From Hydrogenophaga sp. (lineage in GTDB: Bacteria; Pseudomonadota; Gammaproteobacteria; Burkholderiales; Burkholderiaceae_C), in assembly GCF_011390835.1 (NCBI RefSeq), contig NZ_JAABRQ010000002.1:1-64000 (forward strand): a stretch of 64,000 bases of DNA. Reading direction: 5' to 3'. Of this stretch, positions 49,169 to 59,486 are shown piece after piece (positions within the stretch are counted from its first letter, which is position 1; every line of letters starts with the position of its first letter). The position numbers and the translations under genes are program-made. The notes under the pieces are model-generated. The model worked only from the letters and a program-made list of their open reading frames with translations. It did no database searches and was not told the origin of the DNA.

Positions 49169-49912
49169 TCAGACCGACATGCCGCCCGAGACTTCGATCA
49201 CCGCGCCATTGACGTAGCTGGCTTCGTCGCTGGCCAGAAAGGCGTAGACGTTGGCGATTTCCTCGGCCTTTCCCAGGCGTTTGAGCGGCACTCGATGCTC
49301 CATCTCGGCAATGACCTTGTCGGGAATGGTGGAGAGGATGGGCGTGCTGATGAAGCCCGGCGCCACCGCGTTCACCCGCACGCCCTTGGGTCCGAGTTCG
49401 CGGCTCCAGGTCTTGGTGAAGCCGATCACGCCGAACTTGCTGGCAGCGTAGTTGGTCTGACCAAAATTGCCGTAAATGCCGACCACGGAGCTGGCGTTGA
49501 GGATCACGCCGCTGCCCTGTGCCGTCATGGTGTCGGCCACAGCCTGCGCGCAATGAAACACGCCGCGTAGGTTGACGTCGATCACTTTGTCGAATTGCTC
49601 CAGCGTCATCTTCTGCAGCCGCGCGTCTTGCGTGATGCCGGCGTTGTTCACCAGCACATCGATGCGGCCAAATTGTGCGTTCACCTTCGCCACCACCGCG
49701 TCGACCATGGTGCGCTGGGTCACGTCCATCACAAAACCGAGCGCCGTGGCACCCAGCGCCTCACATTGTTTGACCGCGGCGTCCACCGCCGACTGCTTCA
49801 CGTCACAGACGATGACGGTCGCGCCCTCCTGGGCGAATTTGAGCGCGGTGGCCAGGCCGATGCCTTGCGCGGCGCCGGTGATGATCGAGACTTTTCCTGC
49901 GAGACGTGTCAT
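49169..49912 (-). CDS. SDR-family 3-oxoacyl reductase (FabG/PhaB-like)
   Basis: 247 aa. This is a classical short-chain dehydrogenase. The cofactor loop [12 protein letters not shown], the catalytic NASSVVG serine region and YAASKFG (Tyr about 155, Lys about 159) are present. It would interconvert 3-ketoacyl and 3-hydroxyacyl groups. Its place behind the FadB-like gene suggests a role in fatty-acid breakdown or polyhydroxybutyrate supply rather than fatty-acid synthesis, but FabG activity is also possible. Confidence 0.82.
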   Translation of the reverse strand: MTRLAGKVSIITGAAQGIGLATALKFAQEGATVIVCDVKQSAVDAAVKQCEALGATALGFVMDVTQRTMVDAVVAKVNAQFGRIDVLVNNAGITQDARLQKMTLEQFDKVIDVNLRGVFHCAQAVADTMTAQGSGVILNASSVVGIYGNFGQTNYAASKFGVIGFTKTWSRELGPKGVRVNAVAPGFISTPILSTIPDKVIAEMEHRVPLKRLGKAEEIANVYAFLASDEASYVNGAVIEVSGGMSV

Positions 49913-50019
49913 GGTGGGGGTGTGAAGCGGGTTGACGAAACAGGTCGGCGAGCGAAATGCCCGCTGGCAATCAGCAGTATCCGTTGGGGAAATGGCGGCA
50001 GGCTGACAACGCCCTGACG

Positions 50020-52179
50020 TCAGTACACCGGCTGGTGTTGGCGCAACGTGGCCTTCACCTCGTCGCTGAGCAAGAAGCCGTTGCCGTACTGGGCCGCCAG
50101 CTCGGCGCTGCGGCGCTCAAAAGTATCCAGCCCCATGCCATATGCAAACTGCAGCGCACCCCCGGTCCAGGCGGGGAAGCCGATGCCGAAAATGGAGCCT
50201 ATGTTGCCGTCGTGCACGCTGGTGAGCACGCCCTCGGCCAGGCAACGCGCGGTCTCCACCGCCTGGCGGTAGAGCATACGGTCCTTGATGTCTTGCAGGT
50301 CCCAGGTCACACCGGGCTTTTCGAACAGCTCCTTCAGCTCGGGCCACAGGTGCTTCTTCTGGCCTTCGGGGTAGTCGTAAAAACCACCCCCGGCGGCGCG
50401 GCCGGCGCGGTGGTGCTGCTTTACCATGCGCTCCACCAGCGTCTCGCCCGGCGTGGCGGTGTAGGAATGACCTTCTTTCTGGAAGTCCAGCCGGGTCTGC
50501 TCCAGCACATGAACGGAGAGCGACAGGGCGGTTTCGTCCAGCACGGCCAGCGGACCCACCGGCATGCCGGCCTGCATGGCCGCGTTTTCGATCACCGGCG
50601 CCGGAATGCCTTCGCCCAGCATGACGGCGCCCTCCATGACGAAAGTGCCAAACGTGCGGCTGGTGTAGAAGCCCCGCGAGTCGTTGACGACGATGGGCAG
50701 CTTGCCCAGCGCCTGCACGTAGTCGTAGGCGCGGGCCACCGTTTCGTCATCGGTCTGTTTCCCGCGGATGATCTCCACCAGTTTCATCTTGTCGACCGGG
50801 CTGAAGAAGTGGATGCCGACGAACTTGGCCGGCTGGGCCGATGCCTTCGCCAGCCCGGAGATGGGCAGGGTAGACGTGTTGCTGGCAAAGAAGCCGCCTT
50901 CGGCGAGCATGGGCTCGGTCTCCATCGTCACCAGGGCTTTGAGCTCGCGTTGCTCGAACACCGCTTCGATGATCAGGTCGCAACCTTTCAGGTCAGCCGC
51001 ACTGGGGGTGGGTGTGATCAGGTTCAGCATGCCTTGCTGCTTCTCGGCCGACATCTGGCCCTTGTCGACGCGCCTTTGTGTGAGCTTGGCGGTGTAGGCC
51101 TTGCCTTTTTCGGCGGCCTCCATCGAGACATCCTTGAGCACAGTCGCGATGCCGCGGCTGGCCTGCGAATAGGCGATGCCCGCGCCCATCATGCCCGCGC
51201 CCAGGATGCCGACACGCTTGGGCTGGAACCTGGGCACGTCCTTTGGACGCGACTGCCCGCTCTTGATGGCGTTCAGGTTGAAAAAGAACGTGTTGATCAT
51301 GTTCTTCGCTACTGGATTCACCATCAGGCCAGCGAGGTAGCGGCTCTCGATGCGCAGCGCGGTCTCGTAGTCCACCATTGCCCCCTCGACCATGGCAGCC
51401 AGCGCCGCTTCAGGCGCTGGGTAGAGGCCACGCGTTTTCTGCTTGAGCACGGCGGGTGCCACGGTCAGCATGCCCGCGATCTTGGGATTGCTCGGTGTGC
51501 CACCGGGCATCTTGTAGTCCTTGCGGTCCCAGGGGTGCTGCGCTGCCTCGGGCTGACCCCGCGCCGATTCGATGAAGGCCAGGGCGCGCGGCATGAGATC
51601 CTCAGGTGTGGCCACCAGCTCGTGCACCAGGCCCAGCTTCGCCGCTTCCTCGGGACCGAACAGCTTGCTCTCCAAGATGTAGGGTTGTGCGCCCATCAGG
51701 CCGAGCAGGCGGGTCATTTTGGTGATGCCGGTGGCGCCAGGCAGCAGGCCCAGCGTGATCTCGGGCAGACCAAACTGGATCTTGCGGTCGTTCACCGCGA
51801 TGCGGTGGTGACCGACCAGCGCCACTTCCCAGCCACCGCCCAGCGCCGTTCCATTCAGGCACGAAACCACCGGGACACCCAGGGTTTCCAGCGCGCGGAA
51901 CGCTTGCTTGATGCGCTCGATTTCCGCGAAGATGCGCGGCGCATCGCTGGCCTGGGTTCGCATCACCCCCTTGAGGTCGGCGCCCGCGAAGAACGTGCTT
52001 TTGGCTGAGGCCAGCACCACGCCTCTGAGCTGCGCCTTGTCCTGCACCACCTGTGCAGCGACCGTCGCCAAGTCTTCCTGCCACTGCAGGCACATTGTGT
52101 TGACCGGCGAGCCCTGCTCGTCAAAGGTGATGGTGGCAATGCCGTTGGCGAGTTCGTAGCGGATGGTTGGGGTGATCAT
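50020..52179 (-). CDS. 3-hydroxyacyl-CoA dehydrogenase / enoyl-CoA hydratase (FadB-like)
   Basis: 719 aa, two enzymes in one chain. The N-terminal crotonase domain has [10 protein letters not shown] and [15 protein letters not shown] with the oxyanion-hole glycines. The NAD-binding dehydrogenase starts near residue 318 with [11 protein letters not shown], followed by [14 protein letters not shown] with the catalytic histidine pair region, and a C-terminal helical domain. It performs the two middle steps of beta-oxidation. It lies between the thiolase and reductase genes on the same strand. Confidence 0.93.
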   Translation of the reverse strand: MITPTIRYELANGIATITFDEQGSPVNTMCLQWQEDLATVAAQVVQDKAQLRGVVLASAKSTFFAGADLKGVMRTQASDAPRIFAEIERIKQAFRALETLGVPVVSCLNGTALGGGWEVALVGHHRIAVNDRKIQFGLPEITLGLLPGATGITKMTRLLGLMGAQPYILESKLFGPEEAAKLGLVHELVATPEDLMPRALAFIESARGQPEAAQHPWDRKDYKMPGGTPSNPKIAGMLTVAPAVLKQKTRGLYPAPEAALAAMVEGAMVDYETALRIESRYLAGLMVNPVAKNMINTFFFNLNAIKSGQSRPKDVPRFQPKRVGILGAGMMGAGIAYSQASRGIATVLKDVSMEAAEKGKAYTAKLTQRRVDKGQMSAEKQQGMLNLITPTPSAADLKGCDLIIEAVFEQRELKALVTMETEPMLAEGGFFASNTSTLPISGLAKASAQPAKFVGIHFFSPVDKMKLVEIIRGKQTDDETVARAYDYVQALGKLPIVVNDSRGFYTSRTFGTFVMEGAVMLGEGIPAPVIENAAMQAGMPVGPLAVLDETALSLSVHVLEQTRLDFQKEGHSYTATPGETLVERMVKQHHRAGRAAGGGFYDYPEGQKKHLWPELKELFEKPGVTWDLQDIKDRMLYRQAVETARCLAEGVLTSVHDGNIGSIFGIGFPAWTGGALQFAYGMGLDTFERRSAELAAQYGNGFLLSDEVKATLRQHQPVY

Positions 52180-52304
52180 GTGAAAAGCTCCAAAGAGATG
52201 CCCATCGAGCGTGGTTCAAGAACACCGCGGAACTGGCTTTGCCGGGCCGCAGGTGTTGCCTCTTTCAGGGGTGATGCGCGAAGCGCGGCGCGCGTATCGG
52301 GTGG

Positions 52305-53510
52305 TCACCCCCGCTCAATGATGGTGGCAATGCCCATGCCGCCGCCGACACATAGCGTCGCCAAGCCATAGCGCTTGCCGGTGCGGTGCAGCTCGTCCAC
52401 CAGCGTGCCCAGAATCATTGCACCGGTGGCACCGAGCGGATGGCCCATGGCGATGGCGCCGCCGTTCACGTTGACCTTCTCGTGTGGCACGCCCAGCTCC
52501 TGCATGAACCTCATGGGCACGGCAGCAAAGGCTTCGTTGACTTCAAACAGGTCGATCTGGTCGATGCTGAGGCCTGCCTTTGCCAGCGCCTTGCGCGCGG
52601 CCGGCATGGGGCCCGTGAGCATGATGGTGGGGTCGGCACCCGAGAGGGCGACCGCCACGATGCGAGCGCGTGGCGTGAAGCCGTGTGTCTTGCCCGCAGC
52701 TTCACTGCCGATCAGCATCGCCGCGGCGCCGTCCACGATGCCCGAGGAGTTGCCGGCGTGGTGCACATGGTGGATGCGCTCGACCTGCGGGTACCGCTGA
52801 AGGGCCACGGCGTCAAAACCCATAGCGCCGAGTTGTTCAAACGCGGGTTTCAGGCTCGCCAGGCCTTGCATCGTGGTGTTGGGTTTGATGAACTCGTCCT
52901 TGGCGAGGATGATCTGGCCGAGCGCATCCCTCACCGCCACCACTGAACCATCGAAGTACCCGGCGGCTCGGGCAGCGGTAGCCCGCTTTTGTGATTCCAG
53001 CGCAAAGGCGTCCACTTCGTCACGCGAAAAGCCGTTGAGTGTGGCGATCAGATCGGCGCCAATGCCTTGCGGCACAAACAGTGTGGCGCTGTTGGTTTCC
53101 GGATCTTGCGCCCAGGCGCCGCCGTCCGAGCCAATAGGCACGCGGCTCATGCTCTCCACCCCGCCCGCGACAACTAGGTCTTCCCAGCCACTGCGGACTT
53201 TCATTGCCGCCATGTTCACCGCTTCCAGGCCTGATGCACAAAAGCGGTTGAGCTGCACACCCGAGCAGCGCCAGTCCCATCCGGCCTTGAGCGCGGCCAC
53301 CTTGGGCAGCACCGAGCCCTGTTCACCGATGGGCGAGACCACACCCATCACCACGTCGTCCACCGCGGCAGTGTCGAGCTGGTTGCGGCGCTGCAGTTCG
53401 CTCAACAGGCCCGCGAGCAGGTTTACCGGTTTCACCTCGTGCAGGCTGCCGTCCTTCTTGCCCTTGCCGCGGGGCGTTCGGATGGCGTCATATACGAAGG
53501 CTTCAGGCAT
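52305..53510 (-). CDS. acetyl-CoA C-acyltransferase (thiolase)
   Basis: 401 aa. The nucleophile cysteine is near residue 90 in [13 protein letters not shown]. The second set of active-site residues is in [17 protein letters not shown] (His) and [14 protein letters not shown] (Cys). It cleaves 3-ketoacyl-CoA to acetyl-CoA, the last step of beta-oxidation, and pairs with the FadB-like gene 125 bases downstream. The ATG at 53510 has CTGGAG before it and gives the normal [16 protein letters not shown] start. Confidence 0.93.
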   Translation of the reverse strand: MPEAFVYDAIRTPRGKGKKDGSLHEVKPVNLLAGLLSELQRRNQLDTAAVDDVVMGVVSPIGEQGSVLPKVAALKAGWDWRCSGVQLNRFCASGLEAVNMAAMKVRSGWEDLVVAGGVESMSRVPIGSDGGAWAQDPETNSATLFVPQGIGADLIATLNGFSRDEVDAFALESQKRATAARAAGYFDGSVVAVRDALGQIILAKDEFIKPNTTMQGLASLKPAFEQLGAMGFDAVALQRYPQVERIHHVHHAGNSSGIVDGAAAMLIGSEAAGKTHGFTPRARIVAVALSGADPTIMLTGPMPAARKALAKAGLSIDQIDLFEVNEAFAAVPMRFMQELGVPHEKVNVNGGAIAMGHPLGATGAMILGTLVDELHRTGKRYGLATLCVGGGMGIATIIERG

Positions 53511-53548
53511 GGCTTGTCTCCAGGGCAACGGTTCAAGGGGCGCGAATC

Positions 53549-53554
53549 AGTATA
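53549..53554 (-). promoter_or_regulatory. -10 box of the likely thiolase promoter
   Basis: TATACT on the minus strand lies about 39 bases before the thiolase ATG. The palindrome at 53567-53579 covers the spot where its -35 contact should be. Confidence 0.4.
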
Positions 53555-53566
53555 GACTTTTGCCAA

Positions 53567-53579
53567 GCAAGCGCTTTGC
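53567..53579. promoter_or_regulatory. palindromic operator candidate between beta-oxidation genes
   Basis: GCAAGCGCTTTGC lies in the 105-base gap between the diverging thiolase and acyl-CoA dehydrogenase genes. Its core AAGCGCTT is a perfect palindrome, and the ends GCAA and TTGC mirror each other. Placement suggests one regulator, perhaps of the TetR type that controls fatty-acid breakdown in proteobacteria, acting on both sides. No such regulator is encoded nearby. Confidence 0.4.
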
Positions 53580-53615
53580 ATAAATCTCTCCCTCCACGTC
53601 CGATAGGTGACAGCC

Positions 53616-54779
53616 ATGATTCCACGCACCCTGTTCAACGCCGACCACGAAGCCTTCCGCGACAGCTTTCGCCGCTTCATGGACAGGGAAATTGCCCCGT
53701 TCCACGAAGCCTGGGAGGAGCAGGGCTATGTGGACCGCGAGGTGTGGCGCAAGGCAGGTGCCAATGGTTTTCTGTGCATGACTATGCCCGAAGTACACGG
53801 CGGTGCCGACGCGGACAAGCTGTATTCGGTGGTGCAGATGGAGGAGCTGGCGCGCGGTGGCTTTACCGGCATCGGCTACGGGCTGCACAGCGAGATCGTG
53901 GCACCCTACATCCTGCACTACGGTACCGAGGCGCAAAAGTCGAAGTACCTGCCGCTGCTCGCCAGCGGCGAGATGGTGGGCGCCATCGCCATGAGCGAGC
54001 CCGCGGCGGGCAGTGATCTGCAAGGCGTGAAGACCACGGCCATGCAGCAGCCCGATGGCGGCTACCTGCTCAACGGCAGCAAGACCTTCATCACCAACGG
54101 CTGGCACGCCGATCTGGTGATCGTGGTCGCCAAGACCAACCCGGCAGCGGGCGCAAAAGGCACCAGCCTGTTCTTGCTGGAAAGCGGCACACCGGGATTC
54201 GAGAAGGGCAAGCGTTTGAAGAAGCTGGGGCTGAAAGCGCAGGACACCAGCGAGCTGTTCTTCGACAACGTGAAGTTGCCCGCCGAGCAGCTGCTGGGTG
54301 GCGCAGCCCAGGAAAACCGCGGCTTCATTTGCCTGATGGAGCAGCTCCCCTGGGAGCGGCTGCAGATCGCGATCGGCGCGGTGTCGGCCGCACAGGCTGC
54401 GATCGACTGGACGGTGGACTACGTGAAGGAACGCAAGGTCTTTGGCCAGGCGGTGGGGGCGTTTCAACACACGCGCTACCAGCTTGCCGAGCTGCAAACC
54501 CAGGTGCAGGTGGCGCGGGTGTTTGTGGACAAATGCTGCGAGCTGGTCAACGCCGATCAGCTCGACACCGCCACCGCCAGCATGGCCAAGTACTGGTGCA
54601 GCGATCTGCAATGCCAGGTGATGGACGCCTGCGTGCAGCTGTTTGGCGGATACGGCTACATGTGGGAATACCCCATCACCCGTGCTTACGCCGACGCGCG
54701 TGTGCAGCGCATCTATGGAGGCACGAACGAAATCATGAAAGAGGTGATCTCGCGCGCCATGGGGCTGGGCGGTCGCTGA
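53616..54779 (+). CDS. acyl-CoA dehydrogenase
   Basis: 387 aa. This FAD enzyme makes the first double bond in beta-oxidation. The family blocks MSEPAAGSDLQGVKTTA (FAD contact), GSKTFITNGWHADLVIVVAKT, FGGYGYMWEYPI, and the C-terminal YGGTNEIMKEVI containing the likely catalytic glutamate are all intact. AGGTGA lies 5 bases before the ATG at 53616; a GTG three codons earlier is less likely. It diverges from the thiolase operon. Confidence 0.93.
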   Translation: MIPRTLFNADHEAFRDSFRRFMDREIAPFHEAWEEQGYVDREVWRKAGANGFLCMTMPEVHGGADADKLYSVVQMEELARGGFTGIGYGLHSEIVAPYILHYGTEAQKSKYLPLLASGEMVGAIAMSEPAAGSDLQGVKTTAMQQPDGGYLLNGSKTFITNGWHADLVIVVAKTNPAAGAKGTSLFLLESGTPGFEKGKRLKKLGLKAQDTSELFFDNVKLPAEQLLGGAAQENRGFICLMEQLPWERLQIAIGAVSAAQAAIDWTVDYVKERKVFGQAVGAFQHTRYQLAELQTQVQVARVFVDKCCELVNADQLDTATASMAKYWCSDLQCQVMDACVQLFGGYGYMWEYPITRAYADARVQRIYGGTNEIMKEVISRAMGLGGR

Positions 54780-54809
54780 GCGGCGGCGCACTTGCCGCTT
54801 TCACGCGCG

Positions 54810-55445
54810 TTACGGCATGCTTTGCGCCAGCCAGGCGGCGATCTGTGTGGCAGCGTCCTGGGTCGCGGCCGTCAGCGCGCGCACGCCGCCGGGGGCGTCT
54901 GCCGTGGGTGCTGGTGCAGTGGCTGTGAAGCTGCGCTGAGCTGACAATTCGTTGCCCTTGAGCAAGGTGGCGCGCAGTTGCACCACACCTTGGCTGGAGT
55001 TCGGTGCGTCGAATTGCTGGCTGAACTCCTCCAGTTCAAGCTTGAGGGCGTAAGCCGGTGAGCCTTCGCCCGGCGAAAGCACGGGCCCTTGCGAAGTCAA
55101 AACGGCGCGCACCCGCTGCTGCAGCAGTTGCCCTGGTGGCATGCTCCAGCGGGCCAGGGCGTAGGGGCGCAGTTCCTGGGCATTGGCGTAGGTGAGGCGA
55201 AACTGTACGGCGGTGGTGTCAAGCGAGACGCTGGTCTGCACCTCCGCCAGGGCCAGGGGCGCCAGCGCGGGCACCGCGGGGTTGGACGCGACCGGGGCAG
55301 CGGGACCAAAGTCGTACACCAGCTTGGGTGCGGGTGCCTGGGTCACTGCGCAGGCCGATAACGCCAGCGCGGCGGCTGCCGCAGCCAGTCTCCTGGCCTG
55401 GGTGGTCCAAGGGATGGCGGAGGAGCGGTCGGTGTGGAGGGGCAT
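54810..55445 (-). CDS. ABC-type transport auxiliary lipoprotein (PqiC-like)
   Basis: 211 aa. A lipoprotein signal (lipobox LALSAC) is followed by a domain like the PqiC/YmbA auxiliary lipoproteins that accompany MCE transporters. It is the last gene of the four-gene lipid transport cluster and should sit at the outer membrane or periplasm. AAGGAG precedes the ATG at 55445. The frame is open 51 codons upstream but without a signal sequence there. Confidence 0.83.
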   Translation of the reverse strand: MPLHTDRSSAIPWTTQARRLAAAAAALALSACAVTQAPAPKLVYDFGPAAPVASNPAVPALAPLALAEVQTSVSLDTTAVQFRLTYANAQELRPYALARWSMPPGQLLQQRVRAVLTSQGPVLSPGEGSPAYALKLELEEFSQQFDAPNSSQGVVQLRATLLKGNELSAQRSFTATAPAPTADAPGGVRALTAATQDAATQIAAWLAQSMP

Positions 55446-55548
55446 GGGTTGGACTCCTTGCGAATTACCGGGTATGGCCAGACACGGACACACGCCAGGG
55501 CTTATACAAACGGATTCATGGGCGGCAGTGGCGAACGCGATGGGTGCT

Positions 55549-56556
55549 TCAGGGCGAAACGAAGCCGGGCTCGCCAGGGCCTGGCGGAGTGCCTCCACTG
55601 CCGAAAATCAGGCTGCGTGGTTCGTCGGCCAAGGCGGTGGCCGCTCGATCCACGCTGCGCGCAGCGCTGGTGGCTGCGTTGGCGGTGCGGGCTGCCCCTT
55701 CGGCTGCGCGCACCGCGCTCGGCAGGACCACGCTGTTGATGGCCTGAGCGCTTTGAGACAGGTCTTCGGCGCCTTGCTCCAGTCTTTGCAACAAGCCGTT
55801 GGGTGCAGTGGCTGCTTTGGCGATGTCGGTCAGCGCCTGGGCGCTGGCCGTGGCGGCCTGGGCCGTGGCGTTGAGCTCAGCCGTCGACTTTTGCAGCGCG
55901 AGCATGGTGGCTCGCGTGTCAGCGACCAGGGCGGGGATGTTGGTGCGCTCGGGACCCAGCTGGGCGTCGAGGATGGTCTGTATCCGGTCGGAAGCGGCGC
56001 CGAGTTTGGTGGCAGTTTCGCCAATGGCTTGCACGCTGCCCATGATGGCCTGCTGGTTGGCCGGGGACAGCAGCTCACCCACCCGTTCTGAAATGCGCTG
56101 TGTCTGCTCCAGGATGAACGAGCCTTGGTCGGCGAACTGGCTCAGCAAGCCCGGGCGCAGGGGAATGCGCGTGGGCTGGTCGCTGTTGGTGGTCAAGGCT
56201 GCGCCGGTGCTGGCCTCATTGTCCAGCTGCACGAAGGCCAGGCCCGTCACGCCCTGGTAGCCCAAGGTGGCGTAGGTGCTCTCGGTCAGCGGCACGTCTT
56301 TCCTGATGCTAATGCGCAGCAAAACCTGGCCTTTGTTCAAGGGGTCAAACCCAATCTGGGTGACCTTGCCAATGTTGATGCCACGAAAGCGAACCGCCGC
56401 CTGTTCAGACAAACCGGTCACAGATTCGGCGGTGGAGAGTTCGTAGATGTCACCTTCCTGTTGGTCGCGCGAAAGCCAGGTGGCCAGTCCGAGCAGCAGT
56501 GCGACCACCGTGATGATGAAGGCGCCGGCGGCGAAGGCGTGGGATTTGTTTTCCAT
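55549..56556 (-). CDS. MCE-domain lipid-binding protein (MlaD-like)
   Basis: 335 aa. One N-terminal membrane helix (residues about 9-30) anchors it in the inner membrane. A single MCE domain follows (SVTGLSEQAAVRFRGINIGKV to LAFVQLD). A long helical, Ala-rich C-terminal part with heptad-like repeats covers residues about 140-310. MCE proteins form hexamers that carry phospholipids between the membranes. The helical tail is longer than in MlaD of E. coli (183 aa) and could form a tube or needle as in PqiB-type proteins. Confidence 0.88.
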   Translation of the reverse strand: MENKSHAFAAGAFIITVVALLLGLATWLSRDQQEGDIYELSTAESVTGLSEQAAVRFRGINIGKVTQIGFDPLNKGQVLLRISIRKDVPLTESTYATLGYQGVTGLAFVQLDNEASTGAALTTNSDQPTRIPLRPGLLSQFADQGSFILEQTQRISERVGELLSPANQQAIMGSVQAIGETATKLGAASDRIQTILDAQLGPERTNIPALVADTRATMLALQKSTAELNATAQAATASAQALTDIAKAATAPNGLLQRLEQGAEDLSQSAQAINSVVLPSAVRAAEGAARTANAATSAARSVDRAATALADEPRSLIFGSGGTPPGPGEPGFVSP

Positions 56557-56569
56557 AGAGCGTTGTCCT

Positions 56570-57385
56570 TTAGGCGGGCGGCTCGGGCGCGTCCAGCAAG
56601 GCCATGGCACGCTGGCCTCGGCCGCCGCCAAAATAATGCTGGATGAAGGGGTGGGGTGTCGCAATCACCTTTTGGGGCGTGCCCACCACCACGACTTTCT
56701 GGTCAGCAAGAACCGCCACCCGGCTGGAGAGTTCGAGCAAGGTGTCTAGGTCGTGCGTGACCATGATGACCGTCAGACCCATTTCTCGGTGAAGGGAGCG
56801 AAGCAGCTGGCAGAAGCCATCGGCTCCCTCAGGGTCGAGTCCGGCGGTGGGTTCGTCCAGCAGCAGCAGCGGTGGGTCCATGATGAGGGCACGGGCCAAG
56901 GCCACGCGCTTGACCATGCCGCCCGAGAGATCTGCAGGCATCTTGCTGGCGTGCTTGGCTTCCAGGCCCACCATTTGAAGCTTGACCAAAGCGGCGTCGC
57001 GCACGAGCTCTGTGGGCAGGTGGCTCAACTCGCGCAGGGCGAAGGCGATGTTGTCCAGCACGTTGAAGGCCGAGAACAAGGCGCCTTGCTGAAACAGCAT
57101 GCCGACGCGGCTGGTGGCGGCGTTGCGGGAGTTGGCGTGGCCTGCAGCCTCGCCCATGACGCTGATCTCGCCACGGGTGGGCGACTCCAGACCCAGAATC
57201 TGACGCAGCAGCGTGGTCTTGCCTGTGCCTGACCCGCCCACGAGCGACAGGATTTCGCCCTTCGCGATTTGCAGATCGAGATCTCGGTGCACCACGAATT
57301 CGGGCGCATTGCCACCCCCATAGACAGTCCACAAACCCCGAATGTCCACTGCCGGCTGTTCGCTTGCAAGGCGCGTTGTACTCAT
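56570..57385 (-). CDS. ABC transporter ATPase of the lipid transport system (MlaF-like)
   Basis: 271 aa. Walker A GGSGTGKTTLLRQ near residue 51, signature LSGGMVKRVALARALI, Walker B LLLLDEPTAGLDP and the H-loop VTHDLDT are intact. It supplies energy for the permease whose gene overlaps its start by 4 bases. The order permease-ATPase-MCE-lipoprotein is that of Mla/Ttg2-type operons. Confidence 0.93.
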   Translation of the reverse strand: MSTTRLASEQPAVDIRGLWTVYGGGNAPEFVVHRDLDLQIAKGEILSLVGGSGTGKTTLLRQILGLESPTRGEISVMGEAAGHANSRNAATSRVGMLFQQGALFSAFNVLDNIAFALRELSHLPTELVRDAALVKLQMVGLEAKHASKMPADLSGGMVKRVALARALIMDPPLLLLDEPTAGLDPEGADGFCQLLRSLHREMGLTVIMVTHDLDTLLELSSRVAVLADQKVVVVGTPQKVIATPHPFIQHYFGGGRGQRAMALLDAPEPPA

Positions 57386-58560
57386 ACGCCGATGTCCTTG
57401 AAGACGATGGCAAACAAGGCGTCGACCAGGATGACCACGGTGATCGATGTGACGACCGATGCCGTGGTGCCTTTACCCAGGCTTTCCGTGTTGGGCTCAA
57501 CCCGAAGGCCAAAATGGCAGGCAATGAGCGCGATGAACAGGCCAAAGACCACCGTTTTTCCCGTGGCCAGTCCGAGATTGGCCAGCTCGACAGCAGCGGG
57601 CAGTGCGTTGATGAAGAAGGTGGGCGAGATACCGAGGGAAATGTCGGCCGCCACCATGCCGCCGAGAAGGGCGAGCACGGTGGTCCAGACACTGATGAGC
57701 GGCATGGCGATGGCCAGTGCTAGCGCACGAGGCATGACGAGGCGAAAGCCAGGTGCGATGCCCATCACGCGCATGGCGTCGAGCTCTTGGGTGACGCGCA
57801 TCACGCCGATCTGTGCCGTGATGGCAGATCCGGATCGACCTGCGACCAAGATTGCGGCGAGCATCGGGCCGAGTTCGCGCACCAGCGAGACACCCAGTAG
57901 GTTGACAATGAAGGCGTCGGCACCGAACTGTTTGAGTTGCTGGGCACTCAGGTAAGCCAGCACCACGCCGATGAGAAAACCGACCAGCGCGGTGATGGGC
58001 AGGGCTGTTGCGCCGAAGTGGAAGAGGTGGCTTGAGATGTCGCGCCAAGGTCCGCGGGCTGGGGCCCGCAGCAAACGCAGCGTGTCCAATAACAACTGGC
58101 CCAGCAGTCCGATGAAGCTGTACAGGTGCTCCAGCAGCCTCAGCACGCTGCTTCCCAGGCTCAAGAAGCGTTGCCACAGATTGCGCGTTGGTTCTGGGGG
58201 GGGCGACAACGTGAAGCGCTCAACGCGCTCGAACAAGGCGCGCTGCCCATCGCTCAGGGACAGATTGGGTGGCCAGGCGTGGCCCCAGTGATCCCAGAGC
58301 AGCTGTGCGCCAATATGGTCAATGGCTTGAGCGCCCTCTAAGGCCCATGCGGTCGGTGGTGACGTGCCGCCGGCGTGCTGCTTCAGGCTGGCCTGCAGGC
58401 CGCGCCAGAGCTGTGCATCAGCCAGCCTCGCCGCAGTCCAATGACCCAAGACCTGCAGAACAGGGCCCTGTGGACCCATCTGTTGCGCGACGCGCGGCGC
58501 AGCGTTGCACTCGATCTGGGCGACTTCGGAGGGTTCGGCTGAAATGTGGGCCTGGTTCAT
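57382..58560 (-). CDS. lipid transport permease (MlaE-like) with N-terminal STAS-like domain
   Basis: 392 aa. Residues 1 to about 125 resemble a STAS domain (PVLQVLGHWTAARLADAQLW), as in the MlaB protein, here fused to the permease. The MlaE domain follows with five or six helices (about 165-390) and the family blocks GFLIGVVLAYLSAQQLKQFGA and RELGPMLAAILVAGRSGSA. Fusion makes a separate mlaB unnecessary. The start is uncertain: ATGs at 58605 and 58674 are in frame. 58560 is chosen because it is the last ATG before conserved sequence. Confidence 0.88.
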   Translation of the reverse strand: MNQAHISAEPSEVAQIECNAAPRVAQQMGPQGPVLQVLGHWTAARLADAQLWRGLQASLKQHAGGTSPPTAWALEGAQAIDHIGAQLLWDHWGHAWPPNLSLSDGQRALFERVERFTLSPPPEPTRNLWQRFLSLGSSVLRLLEHLYSFIGLLGQLLLDTLRLLRAPARGPWRDISSHLFHFGATALPITALVGFLIGVVLAYLSAQQLKQFGADAFIVNLLGVSLVRELGPMLAAILVAGRSGSAITAQIGVMRVTQELDAMRVMGIAPGFRLVMPRALALAIAMPLISVWTTVLALLGGMVAADISLGISPTFFINALPAAVELANLGLATGKTVVFGLFIALIACHFGLRVEPNTESLGKGTTASVVTSITVVILVDALFAIVFKDIGV

Positions 58561-58798
58561 GGCGTGAAACTTCGGCAATGGGCCGCGCGACAGGGCGTGG
58601 TCCATCATAGTGATCTTGACCAAGCTACTGTGGACAACGAGGCTATCTGTCTTTGCCCTTGGAGCAGCCTTCAAGCCGCTTGTGTGGGAAGGCCTCTCTT
58701 AGATGCTTAGAGGACGTCGGTTAGAAGCGAGCTGAAGCAAAGATCAACCGCCAGTGGGTTGGCCAGATTGACTGGCTCCGCGCGACGAAACAACCCCC

Positions 58799-59394
58799 GT
58801 GCTTAAGCAATCCGTGGCGCTTCCGAGCTCGGCCGGCGTGACGCGCGCGGGTCTGCTCGAACTGCCCTGCGCCTGGGCTCTGTTCGCCCACTGCGTCATC
58901 TGCTTCGAAGACAGCAAGGCTGCGGCCTTCATTGCCCGAGCTTGGGCCGAGACCGGCGATGAAGTGCTGCGCTTTGATTTCACCGGCCGGGGCGGCAGCG
59001 GGGGCTGCTTTTAAGGTGGCGTGAGTGCCGGCAAGCACCATTTCCTGATGGACGAACCGGTGGCGGTGGGGGCGACAACCTCGGCCCCAGCCCCTACAAC
59101 ACGCAGGGAGCAGCGCTCCGTGGACGCTGCGTATGTTTGCGCGGCGCAACGGCTGGCAGCTCTGGAGTGGGTGCGCGGGGCGCTGGTGCACGACAAGGTA
59201 CACGCCACCGACGGCGAGCGCTGCGAAACACAGTCGGGGCAGATCGATCGCATCGCGTGCGTGATCGTGCTCACTGGCGTGCTGAGTGAAGCGCCGCGCG
59301 AACGGCAGATGCCATCGCCGACCGTTGTCCGGTGCACCAGAACTTGCGCAAAAAAGGGGTGTCGGTGGTGACGCAGACCGGCCAGCTGGGGTGA
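58799..59394 (+). pseudogene. decayed alpha/beta hydrolase-OsmC fusion gene
   Basis: Pieces of a known bifunctional protein are seen. From a GTG at 58799, LKQSVALPSSAGVT to VLRFDFTGRGGSGG is the start of the hydrolase domain, ended by a TAA at 59012. After it, in the same frame, come SAGKHHFLMDEPVAVG and then OsmC pieces in changing frames: GDNLGPSPYN, LRMFARRNGWQL, ALVHDKVHATD to QIDRIACVIVL, and finally ADAIADRCPVHQNLRKKG up to a TGA at 59394. Most of the hydrolase, including its active serine, is gone. At least three frameshifts and a stop are present, so it cannot be functional as a fusion. Confidence 0.85.
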
Positions 59395-59486
59395 TAGTCC
59401 CCGGCAGGAAGTAGCCCGAGCGTATGGTGAGGTTACTGGGCGCGATGAGGGTGCCCGGTCAGCTTTGCCCCCTCTAGGAGACTTCC

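Noticed and set aside
58721..59203. A 160-codon minus-strand gene
   Set aside because: It lies opposite the decayed hydrolase-OsmC gene, whose plus-strand pieces match known domains. The minus frame shows none and is a shadow.
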